A DNA stretch of 64,000 nt from Lamellibrachia columna (Eukaryota > Annelida > Polychaeta > Sabellida > Siboglinidae). The translations under genes were made by a program, and so were the position numbers. The notes below the pieces were generated by a model. It was not told the DNA's origin. It searched no databases and was given only the letters and a program-made list of their open reading frames with translations. The stretch spans positions 14,298,898 to 14,362,897 of the forward strand of contig OY759271.1 in the NCBI GenBank assembly GCA_963662155.1, written 5' to 3'. This document shows, one piece after another, positions 27,701-36,836 of this stretch; position 1 is the first letter of the stretch; every line of letters starts with the position of its first letter.

Positions 27701-29218
27701 TGTCAATCTTACTGAAAACAGCCTTGAACATTGTCTCATCATGTGTGAAAACATTAGGCTTTTTGAGCCTGTAGAGCTAAAATTACAGCCTAAAATGGTT
27801 TAACGAAAGACAAATGGCTGCCATTCTATACCAAGCACCCCTCTCACCACATAAACTCGACATCCGCGATTTATGAATAATTTATGAAGCACCGATATGC
27901 ATATAATGGTGTTTGCGCAAGCCAAACTGTTGGAATAAGTCGTTGTGCCATGTGATAGTGTCAGGAAATTTAACATGGCCCTCTGCCGGTTCCGGTGCCA
28001 TGATTTTACATATCAGTTTGCACACAGAGAAAAATTACTGTGCCAAAAATGTTTTCCAAAAATAAAAACGACATCTCCATAAATTATTTATAGCTGTACA
28101 CAGTACATGCAGTGCATTCACTATGCAGGTGAATGAAATGTGGTCCCCAGCTGAATTGAGAGCCAATGCAATTTTCTTTTCTTTTCAAGCCTGGTCACGC
28201 TTCAGTGGATCATACTGTTTACTTTTTTGGTTAGCCAGTTTCATTTCTTTTTTCAGTAATTTTGAACAATGCCTGGTTAACATGCAAAAGTGCATTCAGT
28301 ATACACAATTCAGTACCCTCCGAATATGCACAACACGAACCCCTTTCACTCATAAAGCTATAGAAATAAGTAAAGATACTTGAGATGATGTCAAATAAGT
28401 ATGACCAGACTTGAAAAGAAAACACACATCAACTTCTCTGTCATTATGGTAAGTTCACATACATAAATGTTGCTGGCATTTTTTAGGTAAAAATCCATAT
28501 TCTTGAAATTCTGTATACTGCATATTTATCAAATGTTTTGATTAATGAGCCTACAGCATTCATATTCCAAATGATTGTCGCCATTTATCAGGGTATAAAA
28601 CAGAAACCTGTCTAGCACCAAAAAAGAGATACATGAGAAGTCTGGCGACTGTAGCTGGTGACCGTTTTCATGGTTAGTAGGGGAGCAGGGCTAAATTGCA
28701 AAGTACCACATTTATTGACTAGTTCTGCCATCAGTCAGCAACGCCAAACAGAGTTTCAGTGAAGCATCACAAATATTCAGGTTAAACCAAAACCATGTTA
28801 AGTTTTGACCATTATAAGAGAGTGTAATTTTGGGATTACGAAACATATGTAGTAGATATATGACAAGTTCAGTGACTGTAGGTGACCGTTTTCATGGTAA
28901 GTTGAGGTGCAGGCCTAAACTACAAAGGTAACTTAATCTACATACAATTATCCAGGGTTAGCTTTCATGTTTTGGCTGCCATCTACTGGAAAAACCCTGT
29001 GTGTGTTAGTACAACTTTAACCCCGCTCTCCCCTACCGCATGCCAAGGCAAACTTCATTTACGACATCATCTTGCGAGAATTACCTCCAGGCCCGGGGCG
29101 TCAACACATAAACTCGACCTCCGAATAAACTGCGCGCACTGGCAGTACTTACCCAGAAGAGGAAATTGAAGGCGAACATCAAATACTTGACACACCCGTA
29201 GCAACTACCGACTCCCAT
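6669..29218 (-). CDS. Tetraspanin (CD9-like), complete seven-exon gene
   Basis: Four-pass membrane protein of the tetraspanin family, which organises membrane microdomains with integrins and other receptors. Seven exons join to 654 bp, 217 residues plus stop: 29153-29218, 15838-16038, 11795-11869, 10272-10358, 9276-9356, 7886-7969, 6669-6728. Every intron is phase 0, begins GT and ends AG. TM1 is about residues 12-34, TM2 58-78, TM3 90-112, TM4 183-209. The large extracellular loop (about 113-182) has the family CCG signature at 146-148, Cys163 in an NNCP context and Cys172 after Pro171, giving the four-cysteine class. Juxtamembrane Cys6, Cys9, Cys76, Cys77, Cys209 and Cys210 are likely palmitoylation sites. 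The ATG has G at -3 and +4. Length is slightly below the usual 220-250. CD9/TSPAN-like by eye; the subfamily is not certain. Confidence 0.93.
6829..6852. repeat. Short (AT)n tract in tetraspanin intron 6
   Basis: About 12 AT units, 100 bp upstream of exon 7. Confidence 0.95.
7886..7969 (-). CDS. Tetraspanin exon 6 (last loop cysteine and TM4)
   Basis: 28 codons. Starts with Pro-Cys (last loop cysteine), then TM4 with SSNLIIVAGVAIGIGVVT. Acceptor GGTTTCTAG, donor ACG|GTAAGT. Confidence 0.92.
9276..9356 (-). CDS. Tetraspanin exon 5 (CCG motif of large extracellular loop)
   Basis: 27 codons. Encodes LKCCGADMGIIDYG followed by the NNCP cysteine. Acceptor TTTTAG, donor CAAG|GTATG. Confidence 0.9.
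10272..10358 (-). CDS. Tetraspanin exon 4 (first part of large extracellular loop)
   Basis: 29 codons encoding a helical, charged stretch (LKEQVSETLNKAV and on to MDSLQTK). The donor is AAAG|GTAAGT and the acceptor ends GTTTGACAG. Phase 0 at both ends. Confidence 0.88.
11795..11869 (-). CDS. Tetraspanin exon 3 (TM3)
   Basis: 25 codons after a TCTGTTTCAG acceptor, with a TCT|GTAAGT donor. It encodes the hydrophobic stretch FFICLFVVFVALIGIGIWAI, which continues exon 2 as in other tetraspanins. Confidence 0.93.
14631..14875. repeat. 30-bp minisatellite, eight copies, in tetraspanin intron 2
   Basis: Unit starts AACATAAATACTCAAGTACA and ends CGAGGTCATG. Eight full units run from 14631 to 14870, then AACAT. 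Only two unit variants show (CACAAGG near 14800; CTCGAG near 14821). Because 30 is a multiple of three, both strands stay open and give artificial 10-residue repeat proteins. Confidence 0.97.
15838..16038 (-). CDS. Tetraspanin exon 2 (end of TM1, small loop, TM2)
   Basis: 67 codons between a TTTTCCAG acceptor and an ACG|GTGAGT donor. It encodes LMGCALLGVGIW, the small extracellular loop, then TM2 ending GFLGCCGSIRESQCMLGT, a hallmark tetraspanin junction. Confidence 0.95.
16191..17100. mobile_element. Non-autonomous hAT element in tetraspanin intron 1
   Basis: 910 bp with CAGGGTTGG inverted ends and an exact 8-bp target duplication GTTTACAA at 16183-16190 and 17101-17108. Inside are AAGGCAGTTTAGGGCA-type subterminal repeats and a threefold tandem repeat. 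There is no transposase. Its near end is 150 bp from the exon 2 acceptor. Confidence 0.9.
16583..16760. repeat. Threefold tandem repeat of about 65 bp inside the hAT element
   Basis: TAGAGGTGTGGTATTGAAGT starts at 16583, 16647 and, with one mismatch, 16712. Each copy is followed by a related TCTACTAA..TTGGTT..AATAAACTCAA stretch. Confidence 0.8.
17314..17809. mobile_element. Probable hAT-like MITE with TAGGGRTR ends
   Basis: Left end TAGGGGTATCACAATAC, right end complement TAGGGATGAGTAGTGGGGAT. The interior is rich in ACTATCGATAGTTATCG and CAATAGT repeats. No convincing 8-bp duplication was seen, so the limits are approximate. Confidence 0.4.
17810..20573. other. Tetraspanin intron 1, no further gene
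   Basis: Non-coding AT-rich DNA; a TAGGGATGGGTGATT terminus-like sequence at 19374 and a copy of the dispersed CTAAATYAACTG family at 19790-19990. Confidence 0.45.
20447..20530. repeat. Imperfect (TG)n tract
   Basis: TG units with interspersed GCGTG and GGTG variants, immediately before the CR1-like remnant. Confidence 0.9.
20574..21025 (+). pseudogene. CR1-like reverse transcriptase, 3' end, frameshifted
   Basis: Pieces in two frames read HTDELEKVQKRALKL, then LGQRRLEAGLCEVYKYLSGL, FFYQCSSNLRERSLKLRKTY, and after a shift VVDHWNKLPEEVVTASSLNT followed by TFQKKL and a stop at 21023. This is the usual C-terminal end of CR1/L2-type non-LTR retrotransposon polyproteins. It lies in tetraspanin intron 1 in the opposite orientation to the gene. 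Confidence 0.8.
21345..22430. repeat. Three diverged copies of a repeat module in tetraspanin intron 1
   Basis: CTATGCCCTACTTTTGTTGA (21360) resembles AATGCCCAGCTTTTGTGGAT (22162). A module with AATATGCACCTCGATCCACC, TATAAAGCTATGG and TTGAGATG recurs near 21550, 22070 and 22360, and again at 28310. Non-coding. Confidence 0.55.
23801..25100 (-). mobile_element. PIF/Harbinger-type relic nested in the hAT element
   Basis: Inverted ends read GCCGGTTTCATGTCGCCTAC at 23801 and its complement ending at 25100. A clear 3-bp target duplication is not visible. The element contains a decayed transposase on the minus strand and AT-rich filler. Confidence 0.75.
24530..24860 (-). pseudogene. Harbinger transposase N-terminal part, decayed
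   Basis: Minus-strand pieces read FRDKTHPFEMYGDVKC, then after a frame slip NRYRFCRDDIIDLVDLTADN and LTATLQSLVALRL, then after another interruption SKATVSKAVHRVAASFARL. This order (RF.RD.I, LT...Q.L.ALR, TVS..VHRV) is typical of the N-terminus of PIF/Harbinger DDE transposases. Stops and frameshifts show it is dead. The DDE domain is not seen. Confidence 0.7.
25376..27325. other. Tetraspanin intron 1, no supported gene
   Basis: A plus-strand open frame of 113 codons (25373-25714) has no recognised motif. The rest is AT-rich, with one dispersed repeat at 26118. Confidence 0.4.
26118..26205 (+). repeat. Dispersed AGTGGCRTATCTAGG family member
   Basis: Starts AGTGGCATATCTAGGATTTT, then a G-run and AGTCACCCATTTAG. 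The same blocks recur at 42.2, 47.4 (inverted) and 50.3 kb. Confidence 0.5.
27326..27591. mobile_element. MITE with GGCCTGTATTCTC inverted ends
   Basis: 266 bp bounded by GGCCTGTATTCTC at the left and its complement at the right. It is non-coding and AT-rich. The target duplication is unclear. Likely Harbinger- or hAT-derived. Confidence 0.65.
28640..28925. repeat. Diverged tandem duplication around TGACCGTTTTCATGG
   Basis: GGTGACCGTTTTCATGGTTA at 28658 and GGTGACCGTTTTCATGGTAA at 28882, with similar flanks. Period about 224 bp. Confidence 0.6.
28976..28989 (-). promoter_or_regulatory. Exact CTCF-type core motif
   Basis: The minus strand reads CCAGTAGATGGCAG, matching the conserved CTCF core CCASYAGRKGGCRS at every position. 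It lies 164 bp downstream of tetraspanin exon 1, in intron 1. Confidence 0.55.
29153..29218 (-). CDS. Tetraspanin exon 1 (start, cytoplasmic N-terminus and first half of TM1)
   Basis: 22 codons from the ATG (29216-29218) to a TGG|GTAAGT donor. It encodes a short N-terminus with Cys6 and Cys9 followed by KYLMFAFNFLFW, the classic tetraspanin start. It sits 13.1 kb upstream of exon 2 and is phase 0. Confidence 0.9.
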
Positions 29219-32200
29219 TTCGCAAGGCTTCGTGAGTAAATCCGCAACAAAGGTGAACGATCTGTCGTTGACTCTACCGTTGCTCGATGGCGCAAACTAC
29301 TGAATACTGTACGATCCACTGATAGCTGTCCTAGATATCCGGTGGTTAACAGAACACTGCGCCATCTAGTAGGAACGATCGAATGACTGGAATGGTACAA
29401 TTCCCGCGTAGGTTTGCGCACACCGTCACTGGCTTGACGGGCTGAGATGATATAGACCGCGTGAGTGGTGCGCGTGACCCACATTAATCGGCGAGGCTGC
29501 AGAGGCATGGGTATCGCCGCCGCCTACGTGATGTGTTATTTAGTCGTACGGCTACGCTATACGGGAACTTATAGTACTGCTGCTGTGCAGCTGTATAATA
29601 TTTGTTATAATGCAGTGTTCGAAATGACCACTGACTCTTGGGGCCCCCTAAAAATATTGGTCACCCCTCCTGAAAAAAATCTTATTTTCAGGCACAGTAA
29701 TGGCCATTTTCGCCTACTTTTGTGAAAGACTTGCTTGCTGTCATAGCGAGTAAGCGACCTGTAGTTATTTTAATAACTTAGGTTAAATGCACTTGTTGTA
29801 AGTCGCTCTGGATAAGAGCGTCTGCTAAATGACTAAATTGTAAATTGTAGTCTTAACCATTGTTACTGGAGTAATGCGCTTACAGACACAGTGCTCTGTA
29901 ATTATGAGAAGTAAATGCCAAGGTAAAATGTGCCTCAACTAGAAACTCATTGGTGGCATTACTCCAGACACCCAACATATGGCGCCCTTAACCACAGAAC
30001 ACACACTCATCTATGATATAATGATTTAAGGTGATTTTAACAGAGATTAACTGAATAATAATAGAGTTAGCTGAATTATTCAGCTAAACTACCAACATAA
30101 TGATGTCGAGTCCTGCGAAAACCGTCGAGTTCTTGCTGCGAGATCGATCGAGTCCTGCGAAAAAGTCGAGTTCTAGCACAGACGAACCAGAGTAGCCTCA
30201 CACGCAGCAACAGGTGCAACAGTGGAAGGGTAATTACATCGGTACAACGATAAAAATGTGGGACTCCCCAAGCTTACATTTTACTTTCTTATGAGAGGTC
30301 CCTCGTGCCTTATGGGGGTCCTGGACCCCCCAGACCCCCCTAATTTTGAACATTGCTTTTGGGTCTCGTCATTTTTGAGAGTCCACATCCATTTCCCACA
30401 AATCCCACCTCCCACCTATGTTTGAGGTCAACCTCCGACCTCACACCAATTTTTTAAGACCAACCTCCCACCTCCTACTTCCTGCCACACCCTTCCCGGC
30501 CTGACGCACATGATGTAGTCACGTGACAGGTGTTCGTAACGGACGGTGATCCAGTCTCGATATTTTGATTGTTGAAATTGAACTTTAAAATCAGGGATGG
30601 GCAAAATACGTTTAAAAGAAATGCAAATACTTTCAAAAAGTTTTTTTTTAAGTAGACCCTCCCCCTAGTAAATGTGTTTCAACTGACTCGGCATTCGCCG
30701 TAACAAGTCCACCACGGTCGCGCCTATGATTTCACGTCGTGGTTACCGAAACATAATTATCTCACAAACAACAGTTTCGGATTTCTGATCAACTGTGCTA
30801 TCAGTTGACGGCACATGTCACGAGTTGGGAGCCGCCCTGTGTTTCGGGCCTGCGTACGCCCCCGGTGGGCGCGGCAGACAGATGTGTGTACACTGACTCA
30901 ACGTCAAATGGCGTTTGCACAACATCGGCCTCAACTGTATGTATTCGTTCAAGGAAATGGAGTCGCACGTGGATATGGTGCTGCAGGTGGTCAGTGCACA
31001 AACTCCCCGCCAGTGGCGCCACTCCAGATTTCACCACTGCCACAACTTACATTTGATGTGCAGATTCTGCTCATCTTTATTTCAACAGGTAAACTACTGT
31101 TTTCTTTTCAAGAAATCTCTCAATTTCAATTGAGCTCCACCAGTACCAGTCGGCGGCCGCGCTCAAGTATACAGACGCGTCAGTGATATCATTTTGCCTC
31201 GCAAACACCGACAGTGGGCGGGTGGGCACGGACCACAGTCAAATTTCCCATAGTCTAGACGACCATTATAACGTTCTTGCGCCTACGTTGAAAATTTATC
31301 CTACATTTTTTTATTCACAGCAAATGACAGACCCATTAAGACACTTGGTGTGTGAAATTCGTGAAAATTACATACCTCCTTTTCGTACAAATTGCTTTAA
31401 CGCATGACACCCCTACATTTCTGCGATGAAATTCACCGGTTTCTAAAATATGAGTACATCTTGCCTGGTGGCAATGGCATCATTTCAAAGCTCAGATGCT
31501 ACTGTTCACAAATACATCATTTACACTCACTCATTCACACAATATCTGCTCTCACTAATACACCCAAACTGTACAATTAATTTTTTCATAGGGACTCTAT
31601 CGTTGTAATGGCGGATGGATTCTGACTGTGGTCCGTGCCCGGGTGGGCGTACAGCCCTTATAGCAAGACGCGTAGGATGTATACTTGAGCAAGTATTTAC
31701 TTTGTTGCAGCAGTGTTGTTACATTGTGCCACATTGAGACAAAGTGCACGGCGGTATGTGGGTGTGTGTTGACATAAAGCTAAAAGGCGATTTTCTTATA
31801 CCATGACTGAACGATATAGAAGATGAAAACCAGAAGTCCGGTTATATTATTAAGAGCCCGTCTTTCATCCGATTCTGTCGAACTACATAATTGGACCGAA
31901 ACCCTCGCGAAGCGAAGCCAGTTTGCGTGCGTTCGTGCGTGCGTGCGACTGTATCGTAGAATTAATCGTGTTCCCAATTCTACGACAGTTGGGTACGATT
32001 TTCGAAGCAGTGGCCAATCGGCGACCGCTGCGACAGACGGACGCTGCACTCGTCGTCCCCTTTCATCAAAGCTCAAATTGATGGTGACTGGCGCACTCGC
32101 AGTGTCTTAGGCAGAGTCGTCCGCCCCACTCTTGAGCTTTGGGGCGGAGTTCCTTTCCGTGATTATCGTACGCGCGGATTTGGGCTATCCGTAGCCAAAT

Positions 32201-33290
32201 GGCTACGGAACTAATAACTTAGGTTTTAAAACCGATACGCACTAACCGTTTCACATGTGTATTCCGTGACATACAACCGACACTTGGACGTCAAGAAACA
32301 GAAAAAATGTGCTCCAAATAATTATTTATGAGTACATTTATCTGTCACATAGATAAGATTTCATAAATAGCCGCCATACTGTGCACGTGATGTTGATTTT
32401 TACAAGCACATGCATTAAATTCTGACAAAAAGGTAATAATTTCACACCTTTACATGGTTATTGTCAGGTAACTTTAGTGATATACATATAAAAATGCATA
32501 CAAACGTGACATACATGTTTATTGCTCTGTTTATGGCGTTTTTGTAAGGTTCCACATTTCATGAAAATGCGTACGTTTTTGCCGAGCGAGTCCTTCGCCT
32601 ATACAACAGCAACAGCCAGATAGCAAAAATTGCATGGCGATTAACTTTGCCTAGCAATGTCTAGACTCGTCGCTCGATTAAACGCCAACATAACGTGTTT
32701 GTGCGTCATCGTGCCACGCCGGGTCGTGCGACATAATCGGATCACAATCGCCCGTAAAAAACGGGCCTAAAAAAAAGGCGACTAAGCCTAATGCTACACT
32801 GCCGTAACTTTAGAATTTAGGATAAATTACATCTTAGGGTAACTGCTAAATGCGTGCGTTTTCAACCAACCTCTATTCGCCTAGTTCATGAAGGCGCTAA
32901 AGTCAGCTAAAGGCCGGTTTACACGAGCGAATAATTGCTTAATTGGTATTGCGGGGAAAGAATCGGTCGTGCAACCACCATCGCGACTAGCGAGACCAAT
33001 TTGTGACTGCGATTGTGTCCCAAGTTGACCGACACTGTCACAGTCCGCGGCGATTTTGAAGCAGTAGCAGCCGACAGCAAGTTCACCCGTCGTGACCTTA
33101 CATCAAAGCTCAAATCCGGAATGGCGCGAGTCAATATCTAGGTCGCAGTTGATTCAGAACAGTGTTTTGAGCATAAAAGCGTTTCTAGAAATGTACGTGT
33201 CCGTGAACAAGTCAGAAGATAAACATCTTTCAGCCATTTCGAATAGGAGTTCACGAACAAGCCAGTGTCCTACCCGGAAGTCTCCCATGT
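29219..33290. other. CpG-bearing block upstream of the tetraspanin start, probable promoter region
   Basis: Visibly richer in G+C and CpG than the rest, especially 29219-29560, 30690-31260 and 31820-33120. It should contain the tetraspanin 5' UTR and promoter. A one-mismatch CTCF-type motif (minus, about 29345-29360) lies in it. Two diverged copies of a stretch ending ATCAAAGCTCAAAT occur at 31975-32085 and 32990-33115. No coding exon is convincing. Confidence 0.4.
29795..29849 (+). repeat. Fish-type SINE/LINE 3'-tail hairpin motif
   Basis: Contains AGTCGCTCTGGATAAGAGCG followed by TCTGCTAAATGACTAAATTG and a TAAATTGTA tail. GCTCT/AGAGC forms a hairpin. From memory, this motif is very common in fish genomes at the 3' ends of elements moved by CR1/L2-type LINEs. 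Only the tail is present here. Confidence 0.6.
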
Positions 33291-33304
33291 CCAGTAGATG
33301 GCAG
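33291..33304 (+). promoter_or_regulatory. Exact CTCF-type core motif, opposite orientation
   Basis: The plus strand reads the same 14-mer CCAGTAGATGGCAG as the 28976 site. It lies at the far edge of the CpG-bearing block upstream of the tetraspanin, 4.1 kb from the start codon. Confidence 0.55.
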
Positions 33305-34179
33305 CACGGTCAGTGGTGCCACCTACCGCGGTCTCGTGGAGACAAATTGCAAACGACCCTAATCACCAACTCCTGTAGTTGATTTACTTTTACTTCCAAA
33401 TGCCATTTAAAACGTTCAATGATTTTGCCCAGTCAGAAGTATTAATATTAACATGTATTCATGGCTCCAAAGATGCTAGTATCTAATATTATGGGATGAG
33501 ACCACAATTAGTTTTGTTATCGATGCTCAATTATAGGGGTACCTTGCTTAGTTTCTTGGACAAATTTTCGTACAATTTTCTTTAAACTTTCACAGCATAT
33601 TAAATTAAACTCATGAAAATTACATAACACTTTTGATAGTTTGTTTCAAAAATTCAAATGTGCTACTTCACAATTTCGACCTAGTGTTGTAACCAATTTT
33701 AAAATGTTAGTAAACGAGGCGTGAGAATTTTACAAGGCACATATGTACCGACAAACATAGAAACAACTTACTCATCCATGTTTTGTACATTTATGACAAT
33801 TATATAAGTTGCTGTTCTTCACCTTTCCAAATAGTAGTTCAATGAACATTCAATACAGATCTTTTCTTCTTTTATCAATTTGCGCCAAAGATGGAAAACT
33901 ATTTAACATGCCATCTTCCTCTGTCCAGAGCCAGTGTTTTGTTGTTTACAATCTTTCCCTCTTTTAAGGTCCTTTTCTGTGTTTCTTTAGGCCTTCCTCT
34001 TTTTCCTTTTCCAGATCGATTCCACGAGCTGCTTTGGTAGTCTTTCTCCATGGTTAACATTTCAGCTACCATACAATAAGGATTCTTATTTTCAAAACAG
34101 GGAACTGGATGCTACGTTGCTAAAATTACCACTAATGTGAAATAATACTATCACTTCACTGTGGAAACAGTTGTACAAG

Positions 34180-34560
34180 TTTTTGGCCACTGCAGATTTT
34201 TGCCACCATCTTGTATTTTTATTTATTATTAACATTATTCTTAACTGTCTACTATTATACTAGTTTATTATTTTATTTATTAATTAATTTATTATTTTAT
34301 TTACTTATTAATTTATTTCATTCATTCATTAAATTAATTATTCATTCATAGAATGTCTCATTGTATGTATGCTTTTGTATATACGTTGATAGCTTCAGCT
34401 TATCTTTGCTTGGTACATTTTTGTTTGAAAGAAATTTAAGCTTTTTATACGTTTAATTTTATTACGCACATTTTAGTACATATTAGTCATTGTAAACACC
34501 CTTGAACACAGTTGTACTCTGGATATGAGTGTAAAAATAAAGTGCATTATTATTATTGTA
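34180..34560 (+). repeat. AT-rich repeat with LINE/SINE-like 3' tail
   Basis: TTTATTATTTATTAATT-type simple sequence is followed by a non-coding stretch ending ACTCTGGATATGAGTG, TAAAAATAAAGTGCA and (TTA)n. The AATAAA plus trinucleotide tail suggests the end of a retroposed element. Confidence 0.45.
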
Positions 34561-35712
34561 GCTGAAATCAGTGAATTAACAACTTGGTTTGAATGGTCAA
34601 ATATGTCAACAAATATCACAGCAGCAAGAACAAGAATTAAGAATTAATAAGAATAAATGATAACACTGAATGCAAATTAACATTTTCTGGAATACAACAT
34701 GGATATTTCTACCTTACGCATTGTCAAAAAGAAATACAGCTATCATAAATAAACAGAGAAACAAGATCTGACTCACTGTTAACATTTTAATACTGCTTTG
34801 TGTAAAATAATCACATCATATAATCTGACGACAACAGTGTGCAACATAATGTGCAGCTACTGTTCAACAGACGACAGAGAAACAACACAACTGGTGATGT
34901 TCTTCAACTGATGTCATAAAACCAACAACCCGTGCTGCCTCCTTACACAGAACACTCATGGATGACATTCAAATCGAGGCTTCTTCACTGTTTGCTCTAC
35001 ACCTTCTGCTAAGCAGCAACTTCAACGACTCACCTTTCTGTATCGCAATAAGCCACAAAATTGTAACAACTAATGCAGTGTCACTGCAGAATGGGCAAGA
35101 CATCTACTAGTCCTCAACATTGCTGTAATAAAAATTCATTACTCACCATTTTCAGTCTCCCTGTACATTACATGCACACACGATAAGCACACCTACTGAA
35201 GAAACATACAGGAATATTTCCCACAAGCAATGTCCATAACGTTTTTTTAATAAAACTTGCACTTCTTCGACCCGAAGTCACTGTCATATTTGTTGAGATA
35301 GTGCTTGCATTTTATTAATATCAATAGGACAATATTTCTTTCCATTTTGATTTTAAAATTATACAGACAGGGAGGCCTTACGCAGCACCATACAACATAT
35401 CTGTAAATGAATCGAGCATAACAATCTCATCTGAACATCATCCAAAAACATCAAAAATATGCACACACATATACACAAACAAAAGCAGTAATTCCATTTC
35501 GGTGCAGATTAAATCCACCATTCCCAAGAGGCACATTACAGCATAGGGGGGGGGGGGGGCATTTCTCCCATACAGAACAATCACTCACTTATCACAGCCC
35601 AACACTGTCCACAGACTACAGTGACTGATATGCAACTAAACCACGTCAACTCTGCAACATAAATAAAGCCTCGTGGCTAAATACTGTCCCTTAGTGTAAT
35701 ACCAGCTGACCT

Positions 35713-35905
35713 ATTAGCCACGCGTTAAAAACGTGCAATTTTACACATACACATGCATGCACGCACGCACGCACATGGTAGCCAACTGCTCAGCTACACT
35801 TTATCACGACAGCTTCTACCATTAGCCACGCATTAAAAACGTGCAACTGTACACAAGCACACATGCTCTGTGTAGCCAACTGCATAGCTACGCTTTATCA
35901 CACAA
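35713..35905. repeat. Tandem duplication with 108-bp period, probably in the kinase 3' region
   Basis: ATTAGCCACGCGTTAAAAAC at 35713 and ATTAGCCACGCATTAAAAAC at 35821. Each is followed by GTGCAA, GTAGCCAACTGC and AGCTAC.CTTTATCAC. Confidence 0.75.
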
Positions 35906-36836
35906 GGCAAGCCCAGTTAAATGACAACAGCTATGCAAGTAGCAAAGAAGATGCACCGGTCATTTACATGCAAAAATACAATTCTTTGGTCAGAGAATCT
36001 TCAGTTGCCATTTTTGCCAGTGACCTGAGTCTAGCCAACTGATGTAAGTTCCGAAACATTGCAAGTTATTCAGGATAGGCAGCAGACATCTCCTTTACAG
36101 CTCGTCATTCAACCGATTTCATCGGTGTACCCATTGCATTCTAACAATAAAGTCTTTTCAGTTCTATTGGCAAACCTTCGATATCATAGTGCCAATGAAA
36201 AGTAATGCAACTACAAATTACTCCAACTTGCAACACTGAATGAAACTAGACAAAATAACAGTAACACCTAACATAGGCCATGTAATCTTCAGCTCATTTA
36301 TATAACACCAAAACTCCATATAAAACAAGCAATTAGACAAAGTGCTCTAGGCAGCTAGCACCAACAGCCACTGGAAGCCACTATTTAGCACCCACAGGTT
36401 GAACTGCAAAATGCTGACTAACAATAAGTGCACATGAACGCTTCATATAGCAGAAAACCACCAATATTTTCTCAGGACTTTCAAACATAACTTGCAGCAC
36501 TTGTTTGGTGTGTCCTGTTTTATCATGTTGAAGTTTGTAAATAGCACATTATACAAAAACCATTCTTTATCACATCAACTCCTCACTCGGCAATCCTAAC
36601 TTCATTGAACCGCCACAGTTGTGTGGCAGAACGATGGTGAGCATCCAATGGCCCAACTCAGTTCAAATAAATAAAACACTTCACAGACACACACATATAG
36701 TAAACGTAGTATTGTGGCTGCCACCATTTCAGTTAAGGATGTCGCTTTGCATGACTTGAATCGAGCGGATCTACCATGAGACAAGACCACAACAACAGCA
36801 GCACCCGACACCCTAGTGACAGCAGCACCACATGCC

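Larger units (their letters stand above)
33305..36836. other. Intergenic region and kinase 3' region
   Basis: No gene seen on the plus strand. A minus-strand AATAAA at 35311-35316 is a candidate kinase polyadenylation signal (about 1.5 kb of 3' UTR); this is uncertain. Contains a G-run at 35549-35562. Confidence 0.35.
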
